From DASQBT01 sp963782495 (lineage in GTDB: Bacteria; Pseudomonadota; Gammaproteobacteria; Burkholderiales; Thiobacillaceae), in contig CAWAJU010000009.1 in the NCBI GenBank assembly GCA_963782495.1, forward strand, positions 248,001-312,000: DNA of 64,000 bases, given 5' to 3'. How positions within the stretch are numbered: position 1 is the stretch's first letter; each line of letters opens with the position of its first letter. The position numbers and the translations under genes are program-made. Below, piece after piece: positions 53,590 through 64,000 of this stretch. The notes beneath the pieces were generated by a model. The model was not told the DNA's origin. It was given only the letters and a program-made list of their open reading frames with translations, and made no database searches.

Positions 53590-54007
53590 TTAGACTCTCC
53601 TACGAGTTAACGCGGTTGGGGGTAAAAAAGAAACGAAATCAACATTTGGTGTGTTGATACCATGAGTTCATTCAGATGCTTCGGATCAATATATTGATTC
53701 AGGACATGGCAGATAGTGTGCTGTTAGCACAACCATGTTGCTAATGCAAAACTATCACATATGAGTGTCGGCCGAATTGATTGGCGCTTAGCTGCATGTT
53801 TATTCTCCAGGTTGGTTCAAGTTTTCGCGTCCAGCCAATTCCCAAGCGTGCCACTCAAGGCGTTATTGTTTCCCCTTTTCCAGCGGCGTTCCGTTCGATA
53901 GCGCACATATCTCCGAAAAAACGGGACGTTTTTTTCATACCGTCGCGGGACCTCAAGGGTTGATGCCGGCATTCGTGGAGGTATAGGGGACAGCTTGCAT
54001 AGCCGCT
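53590..54007. other. Intergenic region with stress dyad
   Basis: 418 bp, AT-richer than its surroundings, upstream of the Met-rich BON gene. Contains the dyad at 53893 and an AT-rich hairpin at 53916-53934; no gene supported. Confidence 0.55.
53893..53906. promoter_or_regulatory. GTnCG-N4-CGCAC dyad
   Basis: GTTCGATAGCGCAC, followed by ATAT. Lies 304 bp before the Met-rich BON gene, farther than the other copies. Confidence 0.55.
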
Positions 54008-54331
54008 TCAGGTGGACTGGGAACGGCCGCTGGCCATACGAATGACCCGACCCACCGTCAGGCCCTGGACAAGGATCGAGAACACCACCACGAAATAGGT
54101 GAGCATTGGCACCAGACTGCGCGACGGGTTATCCGGCACCGACAGCGCCATGGCCACCGAGATGCCGCCACGCAATCCACCCCAGGTAGGGATCTCAATC
54201 GCCCCTTGCGATTGCGCCGTCACCCGGCGGAGGGGACCAATGATACCCGCGACGCTCAGCCAGCGCGCCGCCAGCACGATCGGTATCGCCAGGATGCCGG
54301 CCACCAGCCAGCCACGTTCGATCGGGAGCAC
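54008..54331 (-). pseudogene. CPA1 Na+/H+ antiporter, C-terminal remnant
   Basis: About 107 codons that match the last third of NhaP/CPA1 antiporters: PTWGGLRGGISVAMALSVPD and MLTYFVVVFSILVQGLTVGR. A full antiporter needs about 400 residues and twelve helices. The frame is cut at 54331, 12 bp after the end of the DUF2254 gene, so the 5' two thirds are deleted. Confidence 0.75.
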
Positions 54332-54343
54332 ATGTTGGCCAAA

Positions 54344-55657
54344 TCATGGCTTGTCTTCGAGCGCCTTGCGCACCTCCATCAGCCGCCTTGCGAGCCGCTC
54401 GCGCTCATGGGCGGATTCGGTGGTGCGACCAGCCAACTCGGCCATCCATTGCACCTGTTCGTGCAGCGCCCGTCGGCGGGGCGGGCTGGCGGTCAGACCG
54501 GCGAGGGTCTCGATGGCGCCGAGCATGCGCGCCATGATGCCGACATTTCCTTCGGCGCTACCCCTGATCTGGTCGAATGCCTCGGCCAGCAGCGCTTCAA
54601 ACGTCGGGGCGACGGTGATCACACGCAGTTCGTCTCCCTCGTAGCGGTGCGATGAGGGGAATTTCCGGGAGGCCAGCTGCGCCAGAATCGCCGTCAGGTA
54701 ATCCACGCAAATCACGGCCGTCGAAGTGTCATTGACACCGGGTGAAAGTGCCTTCAAGGCCATATCCACAAGCTGTCGGATACCGAAGGCGGGGTCCTGT
54801 TCCACCGTGCGATGGCGGCCTATGCTGTAAGAGGCATTGAGGACAGCGATCGTCTCTTGATCCGGAGGGTCTTCCAGAGCGAGCGATGCCAATGGGGTGT
54901 TCTGCACAACGAACGCGCCGATACCACGCTCCATGCGCACAACGGTCTTCCTGTCCCGCGCCAGGCGCAGGAGCGCATCATTATCCACGCTCTGAATGTA
55001 ACCGTTCACCGCTGCCGGCACTGCGTGCCAAGTCCTCTCAGCCAGAGAGCGGAGCACCTGGTCCTCGTCTTCATCGGGGCCGTGTCCCAGTTTTTTTGGA
55101 AACAGCCGCTCAACGGACGCGATGGTGTCCTGAGCAATCGAGGCGATGATGCTGGAAGCCTGGATCGACGAGGCGATGTGATGAATAAAGAAAACCAGGA
55201 TGCCAATGCCGCCGAGCGATAGAACAAATGCGAAAAACACCGCCAAGCTCGGCACAAATGCCGCATCGCCGCTGCGAATGGTGCGCAACACGACCAGGCA
55301 ATAAGCGAAAATGCCGGCGAAGCTCCCAAGCGTGACTTGCGTGACGCGGCTGGCCATGAAGTTGCGCAGGATGCGCGAAGTGTATTGGCTCGAAGCCAGT
55401 GCCAGTGCCACCAAGGTCATGGAGAACGTGATGCCCATAACGGACATCATCGAACCGGCAAGTGTTGACAACATCTGGCGCGCACCGTCCGCCCCGGCGC
55501 CAAACAGGCGTGGCCACTGCGCCAGCCATCGGTCGCTCCCGACCGAATCTGCTTCAATCAACCCCACTGCGAAGGCAATGTTGGCCACGACGATCAGCGA
55601 AGGCATGAACCAAAAGCTCGACCGCAGCTTGTTCCAGAGTTGTTTGAATTTATGCAT
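54344..55657 (-). CDS. DUF2254 family membrane protein
   Basis: 437 residues behind TTGGAGG. Four membrane helices in the N-terminal half (about 15-33, 58-82, 105-127, 135-160). DUF2254 landmarks: FWFMPSLIVVANIAFAVGLI, MMSVMGITFSMTLVALALASSQYTSRILRNFM, GSFAGIFAYCLVVLRTIR, and the cytoplasmic SPGVNDTSTAVICVDYL. Function unknown. Confidence 0.88.
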   Translation of the reverse strand: MHKFKQLWNKLRSSFWFMPSLIVVANIAFAVGLIEADSVGSDRWLAQWPRLFGAGADGARQMLSTLAGSMMSVMGITFSMTLVALALASSQYTSRILRNFMASRVTQVTLGSFAGIFAYCLVVLRTIRSGDAAFVPSLAVFFAFVLSLGGIGILVFFIHHIASSIQASSIIASIAQDTIASVERLFPKKLGHGPDEDEDQVLRSLAERTWHAVPAAVNGYIQSVDNDALLRLARDRKTVVRMERGIGAFVVQNTPLASLALEDPPDQETIAVLNASYSIGRHRTVEQDPAFGIRQLVDMALKALSPGVNDTSTAVICVDYLTAILAQLASRKFPSSHRYEGDELRVITVAPTFEALLAEAFDQIRGSAEGNVGIMARMLGAIETLAGLTASPPRRRALHEQVQWMAELAGRTTESAHERERLARRLMEVRKALEDKP

Positions 55658-55749
55658 GGATCAACCTCCAAATCCGGGTGTGAGAGAGCGCAGGAAGGTT
55701 GTCTCCAAAATCAAAGGTCAGCCCGCAACCCCTCCGGAGACAAACAATA

Positions 55750-56194
55750 TTACCGAAAGACGCAATCCAGCCCGAAAAAGAAGCCGCCAGGCCACGCTTT
55801 GGGCAACACCACCATGGCCAGATAGACCCGCGAGCATCGCGCGGCGTCCTTGATGTCCTCGTACAACTCCTCACGGCCGATCCGCTCCGGCGACTTTTCC
55901 ATGATCGGCGCTTGTTCGGGCGTGGTGTCCGGCTTGGGTTCCGGCTCCACTTGGGCGCGCGGCAAGGTCGCTTCGACAGGCAGAATCACTACCCGGTTGC
56001 CGTCCTCAGCGGAGTACCGATTCTCCAACAGTGTCCAGCACCGCCTCGATCTGTTCCGCGTCCAGCAGAATCCGCACCAGCACTTCCCCATCCGGCAGCC
56101 GAATCTGGCGGTGTTCGAGCACCTTGTGCTCCTTGAGAAGCTCGCGGACTTCGCCGCTGTCATTCTCCTTCAACAGCATCTCGATCAGGCGCAA
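55750..56194 (-). pseudogene. DUF389 protein, frameshifted and truncated
   Basis: The frame from ATG 56194 gives MRLIEMLLKENDSGEVRELL and RQIRLPDGEVLVRILLDAEQ. From about 56030 the continuation is in another frame: LENRYSAEDGNRVVILPVEATLPRA, then RIGREELYEDIKDAARCSRVYLAMVVLP. Together these are the N-terminal cytoplasmic domain of DUF389 (TIGR00341-like) proteins. The membrane domain that should follow is missing, as the frame ends at 55750. Not functional as it stands. Confidence 0.7.
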
Positions 56195-56336
56195 TGCCGT
56201 CGCGGTGTCATCCTTTCCATTTCCAGTCGCGAATCCCCATCATGTATGGCTTCGCTCTGGCCAGGAATTCAGAAAACGGTTTACGGTGACGAATCGCGCA
56301 CTGTTGATCCAGCTTTTGGCTACCCGGTAAACGGCT

Positions 56337-56951
56337 TCAAAGTGCCTCCACAAGGCTTTTATAGGGCAGTTCCATCACCTCTCTGGCCCCGCTCCGACGA
56401 ATCACGTCCAGCCAGGGTTGAACTTGATCCGCGGCCTCTCTCAACAGCAGGACGAAGTGACCATCCGCGATGGCCTGATGCAGGTGGTCAAGCTTGTCTT
56501 GCGGGATACCCATGCGGTGCATGACCGAAGCCAGATGAGTCAAGGCCGCAGCGCCCGCCATCCCGGCACTGCCCATGGCGCCACCGGCTGCCGCGCCGGC
56601 AATGCCGCCGCCCAATGTGGCAACGATTGTCTCGACGATGGGACCGGCCGCGAATATCGGCCCCACCACCGGCATCACAAACATCGCAGCCGCGCCTGCC
56701 AGTACCCCCCAGAGTGCGCCCCAGAGCGCGCCCTGTTTGGCCCAGGCCTCGACCCGGGAGCCCATGCCCGTGTAGTAGATGCCGAGCACATCGTCACCCG
56801 ATGCATGAACACGGCCAAGAACGGAGAGCATATCCAGCGCGACACCCTTGTCGCGCAGTTGCTCGATGGCATGTTGGGCCTTGGCTTCGTCGTCATAGAC
56901 CGCGACCAGGATGACTTGTCCGGCTACATCATTTGAATTTTGTTGAGACAT
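56337..56951 (-). CDS. Glycine-zipper stress protein, second copy
   Basis: 204 residues from the ATG at 56951 behind GGAGGTC. N-terminal YflT-like fold: VILVAVYDDEAKAQHAIEQLRDKGVALDMLSVLGRV; membrane hairpin rich in Gly/Ala (GALWGVLAGAAAMFVMPVVGPIFAAGP); C-terminal part IPQDKLDHLHQAIADGHFVLLL. Paralogue of the gene at 45535. It is the last gene of the minus-strand operon that begins with the SPFH gene; 55 bp separate it from the phosphoketolase. Confidence 0.85.
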   Translation of the reverse strand: MSQQNSNDVAGQVILVAVYDDEAKAQHAIEQLRDKGVALDMLSVLGRVHASGDDVLGIYYTGMGSRVEAWAKQGALWGALWGVLAGAAAMFVMPVVGPIFAAGPIVETIVATLGGGIAGAAAGGAMGSAGMAGAAALTHLASVMHRMGIPQDKLDHLHQAIADGHFVLLLREAADQVQPWLDVIRRSGAREVMELPYKSLVEAL

Positions 56952-57006
56952 TTTGACCTCCAGCAATCAGATGGTTGTAAGTTAGCGTCGATCGTTCTTT
57001 TGCGCT

Positions 57007-59368
57007 TCAGCCCTTGTCCCACTTCCAGTCGCGAATCTCGGGCATGTCCTGGCCGTGCTTGTCGATGTACTGCTTGTGTTCGATCAACTTGTCCTTGAGC
57101 TGCTGCTTCAGGTAAATGCCCTTGTCGCCGGTCTGCGGCAGGCGGTCGACGGCGTCCATCACCAGGTGGAAGCGGTCCAGATCGTTCAGCACCGTCATGT
57201 CGAAGGGCGTGGTGATCGTGCCTTCTTCCTTGTAGCCGCGAACGTGGAAGTTGTCATGATTGGTGCGTCGGTAGGTCAGGCGGTGGATCAGCCACGGATA
57301 GCCATGGAAGGCGAAGATCACCGGCTTGTCCCGGGTGAAGGTCTCGTCGAAATCCATGTCGCTCAAGCCATGCGGATGCTCGCTTTGCGGTTGCAGCTTC
57401 ATCAGGTCGACCACGTTCACCACCCTGATTTTCAGGTCGGGCAGATGCTCGCGCAGGATTGAGACGGCGGCCAGCGTCTCCAGCGTCGGCACGTCGCCAC
57501 AGCAGGCCATGACCACGTCGGGCGCTATCGCCTGGTCGTTGCTGGCCCACTGCCAGATGCCGACACCCTCGGTGCAGTGCTTGACCGCGGCGTCCATGGT
57601 CAGCCACTGCGGCGCCTGATACTTGCCGGCGATCACGACGTTGACGTAGTGGCGGCTGCGCAGGCAGTGATCCCAGACCGAGAGCAGGCAGTTGGCATCC
57701 GGCGGCAGGTAGACGCGCACGATGGCGGCCTTCTTGTTGACCACGTGGTCGATGAAGCCGGGGTCCTGATGGGTAAAGCCATTATGCATTTGCTGCCAGA
57801 CGTGGGAGGCCAGCAGGTAATTCAGCGATGCGATCTTGCGGCGCCACGGCAGGTCCGCCGTGACCTTCAGCCACTTGGCGTGCTGGTTGAACATCGAGTC
57901 GATGATGTGGATGAACGACTCGTAGCTGTTGAACAGTCCGTGCCGGCCGGTGAGAAGGTAACCTTCGAGCCAGCCTTGGCACTGATGCTCGCTCAGTATC
58001 TCCATGACACGTCCATCCACGGCGAGGAATTCATCGTTGTCCTGGGTTCCTGCGTCCCACTGCCGGTTGGTGACCTCGAACACGGCGCCCAGCCGATTGG
58101 ACAAGGTTTCGTCCGGACCGAAGATGCGGAAATTGCGTTGCGCCCGATTGAGCTTGGCCACATCGCGCAGGAAGACCCCCAGTTCGTGGGTGTCGGCCGC
58201 CGTCACGGCACCGGGCGACGGCACATTCACCGCGTAGTCGCGAAAGTCCGGCATGATCAGATCGCGCAGCAACTTGCCGCCGTTGGCATGGGGATTGGCG
58301 CCCATGCGCCGTTCGCCCTTGGGCGCCAGTTCGGCCAGTTCCGTTTGCAGGCGGCCCTGGGCGTCGAACAGTTCCTCCGGATGGTAACTCTTCAGCCAGT
58401 CTTCCAGCAGCTTGAGGTGTTGGGGATGGTCGGCATCCACGGCAATCGGCACCTGGTGCGCGCGGAACGTGCCTTCGATTTGCAGGCCATCAACCACTTT
58501 CGGCCCGGTCCAGCCTTTGGGTGATTTGAGCACGATCATGGGCCAGCGCGGCCGGCTTGGGGTCATGGTTGACACGGGCGTTGTGCTGAATGTCCCTGAT
58601 CTGCTCCATCGCCTTATCGAGGATCGCCGCCATGGCCTCGTGCATCAGCGTCGGCTCATCACCCTCGACGTAATAAGGCGTCCAACCGCAGCCGCGGAAG
58701 AACTGATCCAGTTCTTCCGGCTCGATGCGAGCGAAAACAGTCGGATTGGAGATCTTGTAGCCGTTGAGATGCAGGATCGGCAGCACCGCGCCGTCCGTGG
58801 CCGCATCGAGAAACTTGTTGGAATGCCAGGCGGTGGCCAGCGGTCCGGTTTCGGCCTCGCCGTCGCCGACCACGCAGGCGACGACGAGATCGGGATTGTC
58901 GAACACCGCCCCGAAGGAATGGCTGAGCGAATAGCCCAGCTCGCCGCCCTCGTGGATCGAGCCCGGGCACTCCGGCGAGACATGGCTGGGAATGCCGCCG
59001 GGAAACGAGAACTGCTTGAAGAGCTTCTTCAGTCCGGCCTCGTCCTCGCTGATGTTGGGATAGATCTCGCTGTAGGTTCCTTCGAGATAAGTGTTACCCA
59101 CGAGCGCCGGGCCGCCGTGCCCGGGTCCGGAAACGTAGATCATGTCGAGGTCGTATTTCTTGATGACCCGGTTCAAGTGCACATAGATGAAGTTCTGCCC
59201 GGGCGTCGTGCCCCAGTGCCCCAGCAACATGTGCTTCACGTCCGCGAGTGTCAGCGGCCGCTTCAGCAACGGATTGTCGAAGAGGTAGATCTGGCCGACC
59301 GAAAGATAATTGGCCGCGCGCCAATAGGCGTCGATCTTGTGCAACAGCTCAGGCGTGAGGGTAGCCAT
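57007..59368 (-). pseudogene. xfp: Phosphoketolase, one frameshift
   Basis: Start ATG 59368 behind CAGGAGAC. The first frame covers about 270 residues: GPGHGGPALVGNTYLEGTYSE, GELGYSLSHSFGAVFDNPDL and VVGDGEAETGPLATAWHSNK (thiamine-diphosphate motif). The next frame takes over at about 58560 (RPRWPMIVLKSPKGWTGPKVVDGL) and goes intact to 57007, about 787 residues in all as in the family. Dropping one base from the four-G run at 58559-58562 joins the frames. The enzyme splits xylulose-5-P or fructose-6-P to acetyl phosphate. It lies 3 bp after ackA. Otherwise undamaged, so a sequencing error or very recent loss. Confidence 0.85.
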
Positions 59369-59371
59369 GGT

Positions 59372-60580
59372 TCATGTCTCCTGGGTTGTGTCGAGATTGA
59401 GGACGTGGACGACGGACCTGGCGATCATCAGGGCCTCGTCGGTGCGAATGACCCGCACCGCGACATGACCGCCGTCCGGTGAAATTAGCGCTGCGTTCTC
59501 CGCGTTTCGCTCGTGTTTGAGTTCGATGCCGAGAAAACCGAGTCCAGCGCAGATCCGTTTCCGTATGAGCGGCGCGTTTTCGCCGATGCCACCGGCGAAC
59601 ACCAGGGTATCCAGGCCGCCCAGCGCCGCCGCGAAGGAGCCGATCCATTTCTTGACCTGGTAACAAAACAGCGCCACCGCTTCGGCCGCGCGCACGTCCC
59701 GCACTTCACTTTCGAGCAAATCGCGCATGTCGGAACTGGTTTCGGAAATTCCGAGCAGCCCGGACTGGAAATTGACCATCTCATTGAATTGCTTCGCGCT
59801 CATTTTTTCAGTGCGCGCCAGATACCAAACCAGTCCGGGATCGAGATCGCCTGAGCGGGTACTCATGGGCACCCCGGCAGTCGGGGTAAAACCCATACTG
59901 GTGTCCACGGCCTTGCCGTCCCTCACCGCTGCCAGGCTCGCGCCATTGCCGAGGTGGGCGAGGATGATTCGACCGTGTGCTGCTTCCGCTCCAGCCAGCC
60001 GGGTCAATTCTTCCAAGAGATATGCGTACGACAAGCCATGAAAGCCATACCGACGAACGCCCAGTGCCTCATAGCGGCGCGGGATCGGCAACAATTGCGC
60101 CAGGCGCGGCATATCGTGATGAAAGGCCGTGTCGAAACACGCCACTTGGGACAGGTCAGGAAATCGGTGGTGAAATGCTTCGGTCAGCATGATCTCCTCG
60201 GGCAGATGCTCAGGATCGAATGGACTGAGCCTGTGCAGTTCTTCGACCATTTCCGCAGTAATTGGTTGCGCCTCAGTGTATTTAGGCCCTCCATGCACCA
60301 CGCGATGCCCCACTGCGGCTAATGCATTACGGCTGATGCGCTCCTCAAGCCAGTTCATCAGAACGTCCCCTGCCGCCTTATGATCGGGTGCTGCCACTGG
60401 CCGCGAAAAACCGTCCATGCGCTTCAGGTCCTTAACCCGCAAGATGGCCTCAGCCAATCCAATTCGCTCTATCGCGCCATCCAGCATCCTTGGGAGCGCG
60501 TCAGCCGCCTCAAAGAGTGCAAATTTAATGCTTGATGAACCACCATTGATGGTCAGAATGAGTGGCTTAGCCTGTTTCAT
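59372..60580 (-). CDS. ackA: Acetate kinase
   Basis: 402 residues. Signature 1 LTINGGSSSIKFALF at the N-terminus, HRVVHGGPKY, DTAFHHDMP, signature 2 GVRRYGFHGLSYAYL, ILAHLGNGASLAAV, GFTPTAGVPMSTRSGDLDPG, and VFAGGIGENAPLIRKRIC. Converts acetyl phosphate and ADP to acetate and ATP. Directly coupled to the phosphoketolase gene, giving a two-step route from sugar phosphate to acetate and ATP. Follows glgX by 30 bp. Confidence 0.95.
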   Translation of the reverse strand: MKQAKPLILTINGGSSSIKFALFEAADALPRMLDGAIERIGLAEAILRVKDLKRMDGFSRPVAAPDHKAAGDVLMNWLEERISRNALAAVGHRVVHGGPKYTEAQPITAEMVEELHRLSPFDPEHLPEEIMLTEAFHHRFPDLSQVACFDTAFHHDMPRLAQLLPIPRRYEALGVRRYGFHGLSYAYLLEELTRLAGAEAAHGRIILAHLGNGASLAAVRDGKAVDTSMGFTPTAGVPMSTRSGDLDPGLVWYLARTEKMSAKQFNEMVNFQSGLLGISETSSDMRDLLESEVRDVRAAEAVALFCYQVKKWIGSFAAALGGLDTLVFAGGIGENAPLIRKRICAGLGFLGIELKHERNAENAALISPDGGHVAVRVIRTDEALMIARSVVHVLNLDTTQET

Positions 60581-60610
60581 TGATGGCGCCTGCCCCTTCA
60601 GGCAAATCGA

Positions 60611-62785
<2,175 letters not shown>

Positions 62786-62816
62786 TTGGCTTGCCGCCTT
62801 CCTTCTGTCTGGTTGA

Positions 62817-63698
62817 TCAGGCCGCGGCCCTGTGCGCGGTGGCTTCCGGAGCAGACGCGTCCTTGCTTGCCAGGGCAAGTGCCAGCGCCGTCGTCGTCGC
62901 GGGGTTCAGGCTATCGACCATCGAGCTCGGAATCAGGATCGTGGCTCCTCGTTCCTTTGTGGTCTCGTAAATGATGTTCATGGCCCGGAGTTGGAGCGCT
63001 GCGGGATGGCCGGCATAAATATCGGCGGCTTCGACGAATTTCCCGGCGATTGCGGCTTCGGCGGAGCCGAGGATCACGCGCGCCTGCTTCTCGCGCTCGG
63101 CTTGGGCCTGGCGCGACATCGCGTCCTGCAGGGCCTCCGGAATCGCGACATCGCGAATCTCCACCGAACTCACCGATATGCCCCAAGGCGCGGTCTTTTG
63201 GCCAATCTCAAGCTTCAGTTGCTCATCAGCCTCCTTGCGGTCAGACAAGAGTGCGGCCAACATCGAAGATCCGATCATCTCACGCAGCGAGGTCTGGGCA
63301 ACCCGGTCGATGGCCTCGCGGTAATTGGTGATGGCCAACGCCGCCTTTTCGGCATCATGCACATGCCAGAAGATGATGGCATCCACGTTTACCGGGACCG
63401 TGTCCCTGGTCAGCGCCTGCTCGGCATTAAAGGCCGTGGTCTGGATACGTTCATCGATGACGGCGATCACGTTGTCGATGATCGGGATGATGGCGAACAT
63501 TCCCGGCCCTTTGACACTTTGCAGTTTGCCCATCCTCAGGATGACGAACTTCTGCCAGGCGTTGGCCATCTTCAGCGACAGGGCGACGATGACGGCGGCG
63601 CCAAGGAACACCGGTGCCAGGTAGAGGCTTACCCAGTTGCCTATGGCCAAGCCTATGAGGATGCAGGAAAAGACCAGGAATGCTGTGATGGGATTCAT
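62817..63698 (-). CDS. SPFH/band 7 (slipin-like) protein
   Basis: 293 residues behind TAGGAAC. N-terminal membrane hairpin (two hydrophobic stretches, about 5-45). SPFH domain: FVILRMGKLQSVKGPGMFAIIPIIDNVIAVIDERIQT, DTVPVNVDAIIFWHVHDAEKAAL, SLREMIGSSMLAALLSDRKE and VEIRDVAIPEALQDAMSRQAQAEREKQARVI. Ends with an Ala-rich tail. Forms membrane microdomain scaffolds or protease regulators. First gene of the operon with glgX, ackA and xfp; the dyad at 63763 is 65 bp upstream. Confidence 0.92.
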   Translation of the reverse strand: MNPITAFLVFSCILIGLAIGNWVSLYLAPVFLGAAVIVALSLKMANAWQKFVILRMGKLQSVKGPGMFAIIPIIDNVIAVIDERIQTTAFNAEQALTRDTVPVNVDAIIFWHVHDAEKAALAITNYREAIDRVAQTSLREMIGSSMLAALLSDRKEADEQLKLEIGQKTAPWGISVSSVEIRDVAIPEALQDAMSRQAQAEREKQARVILGSAEAAIAGKFVEAADIYAGHPAALQLRAMNIIYETTKERGATILIPSSMVDSLNPATTTALALALASKDASAPEATAHRAAA

Positions 63699-63762
63699 GT
63701 CGATTGTTCCTAATGCTTAGTTTAGACGGTCATAAAGATACCGGCCACGGCGAGCTGTTTCC

Positions 63763-63776
63763 GTGCGGCAACGTAC
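63763..63776. promoter_or_regulatory. GTnCG-N4-CGCAC dyad, one mismatch
   Basis: GTGCGGCAACGTAC, followed by ATATTC. One base off in the right half-site. It ends 65 bp before the SPFH start and would control the whole SPFH-glgX-ackA-xfp operon. Confidence 0.5.
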
Positions 63777-63869
63777 ATATTCGCTTTCAGTCATACGATG
63801 ACGTTCACGCGTAGCACCCACTTGGACTCTGTATTTGGCGAAATGCTTTACAGGGGTCGGACAAAATCG

Positions 63870-64000
63870 TCACGCACTATCTTCAGTATGGGCGGTGGCA
63901 ACGGCAGATTGACGCCACGCCCTTGCCTCGCCTATCAGCATGGCATCGTCAACAGTCATCAAGTTCCCGATCAGGATCATCGCTAATTTACGCCGCCTCT
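63870..64000 (-). CDS. Possible C-terminal end of a gene entering from the right
   Basis: The minus-strand frame is open from the window edge to the TGA at 63870-63872. It contains KLAMILIGNLMTVDDAMLIG and EARAWRQSAVATA, which look protein-like, but about 43 codons are too few to name a family. It could equally be chance. Confidence 0.3.
   Translation of the reverse strand, partial: RRRKLAMILIGNLMTVDDAMLIGEARAWRQSAVATAHTEDSA

Noticed and set aside
53916..53934. AAAAAACG-GGA-CGTTTTTT hairpin as a terminator
   Set aside because: Stem is mostly A-T with only two G-C pairs and no gene clearly ends there.
57577..59482. Long plus-strand ORFs opposite phosphoketolase
   Set aside because: Shadows of a clearly conserved minus-strand enzyme.

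Overview
The window looks like chromosomal DNA of a GC-rich betaproteobacterium. The evidence is indirect: a PEP-CTERM sorting signal, sigma-54 (-24/-12) promoters, many secreted c-type cytochromes, YaeQ, GabD and DUF2141/DUF3617/DUF2189-type proteins typical of that class. I saw no rRNA, tRNA, CRISPR array, prophage or intact insertion sequence, so genus cannot be named.

Layout. 0-31 kb is a loose mosaic of short transcription units, mostly envelope proteins. It holds a cupin, a CopD-like membrane protein, AI-2E exporter, two paralogous secreted CxxCH proteins (4.7 and 20.8 kb), an NHL-repeat protein interrupted by a stop, a YtkA-like plus di-haem peroxidase pair, a Spy-like protein, a flavin oxidoreductase behind a perfect sigma-54 promoter, GabD, YceI, a PEP-CTERM GDSL hydrolase, an M48-like peptidase, a pyruvyltransferase-like protein and a pirin. 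31-36 kb holds small secreted or membrane proteins, a cold-shock protein and Cfa.

36-64 kb is dominated by envelope and general stress functions: AI-2E and YihY membrane proteins, two BON lipoproteins, a MIP channel, PPK2, a P-type H+-ATPase carrying a fused tail with two DUF2934 units, a SpoIIAA-like protein, two glycine-zipper stress proteins, MarC, a transglutaminase, a small cytochrome c, CsbD, a free DUF2934 protein, a second Spy-like protein, a Met-rich BON protein and DUF2254. It ends in a tight minus-strand operon: SPFH protein - GlgX - acetate kinase - phosphoketolase - stress protein.

The most interesting signal is a 14-bp dyad, GTnCG-N4-CGCAC, in front of at least six of these stress units (39349, 46226, 49744, 49778, 50305, 53893, 63763). 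It would tie BON, CsbD, DUF2934, stress-membrane proteins, the proton-pump region and the phosphoketolase operon into one regulon. Together they could support survival under energy or osmotic stress: envelope repair, water flux, polyphosphate-driven nucleotide supply, proton pumping and ATP from glycogen through acetyl phosphate.

The window also has many broken genes (NHL protein, sigma-54-linked secreted protein, membrane protein at 32.5 kb, NapC/NirT cytochrome, CPA1 antiporter, DUF389, phosphoketolase, YceI and IS3 remnants). Some are clear decay; single-base shifts such as that in phosphoketolase could be sequencing errors.
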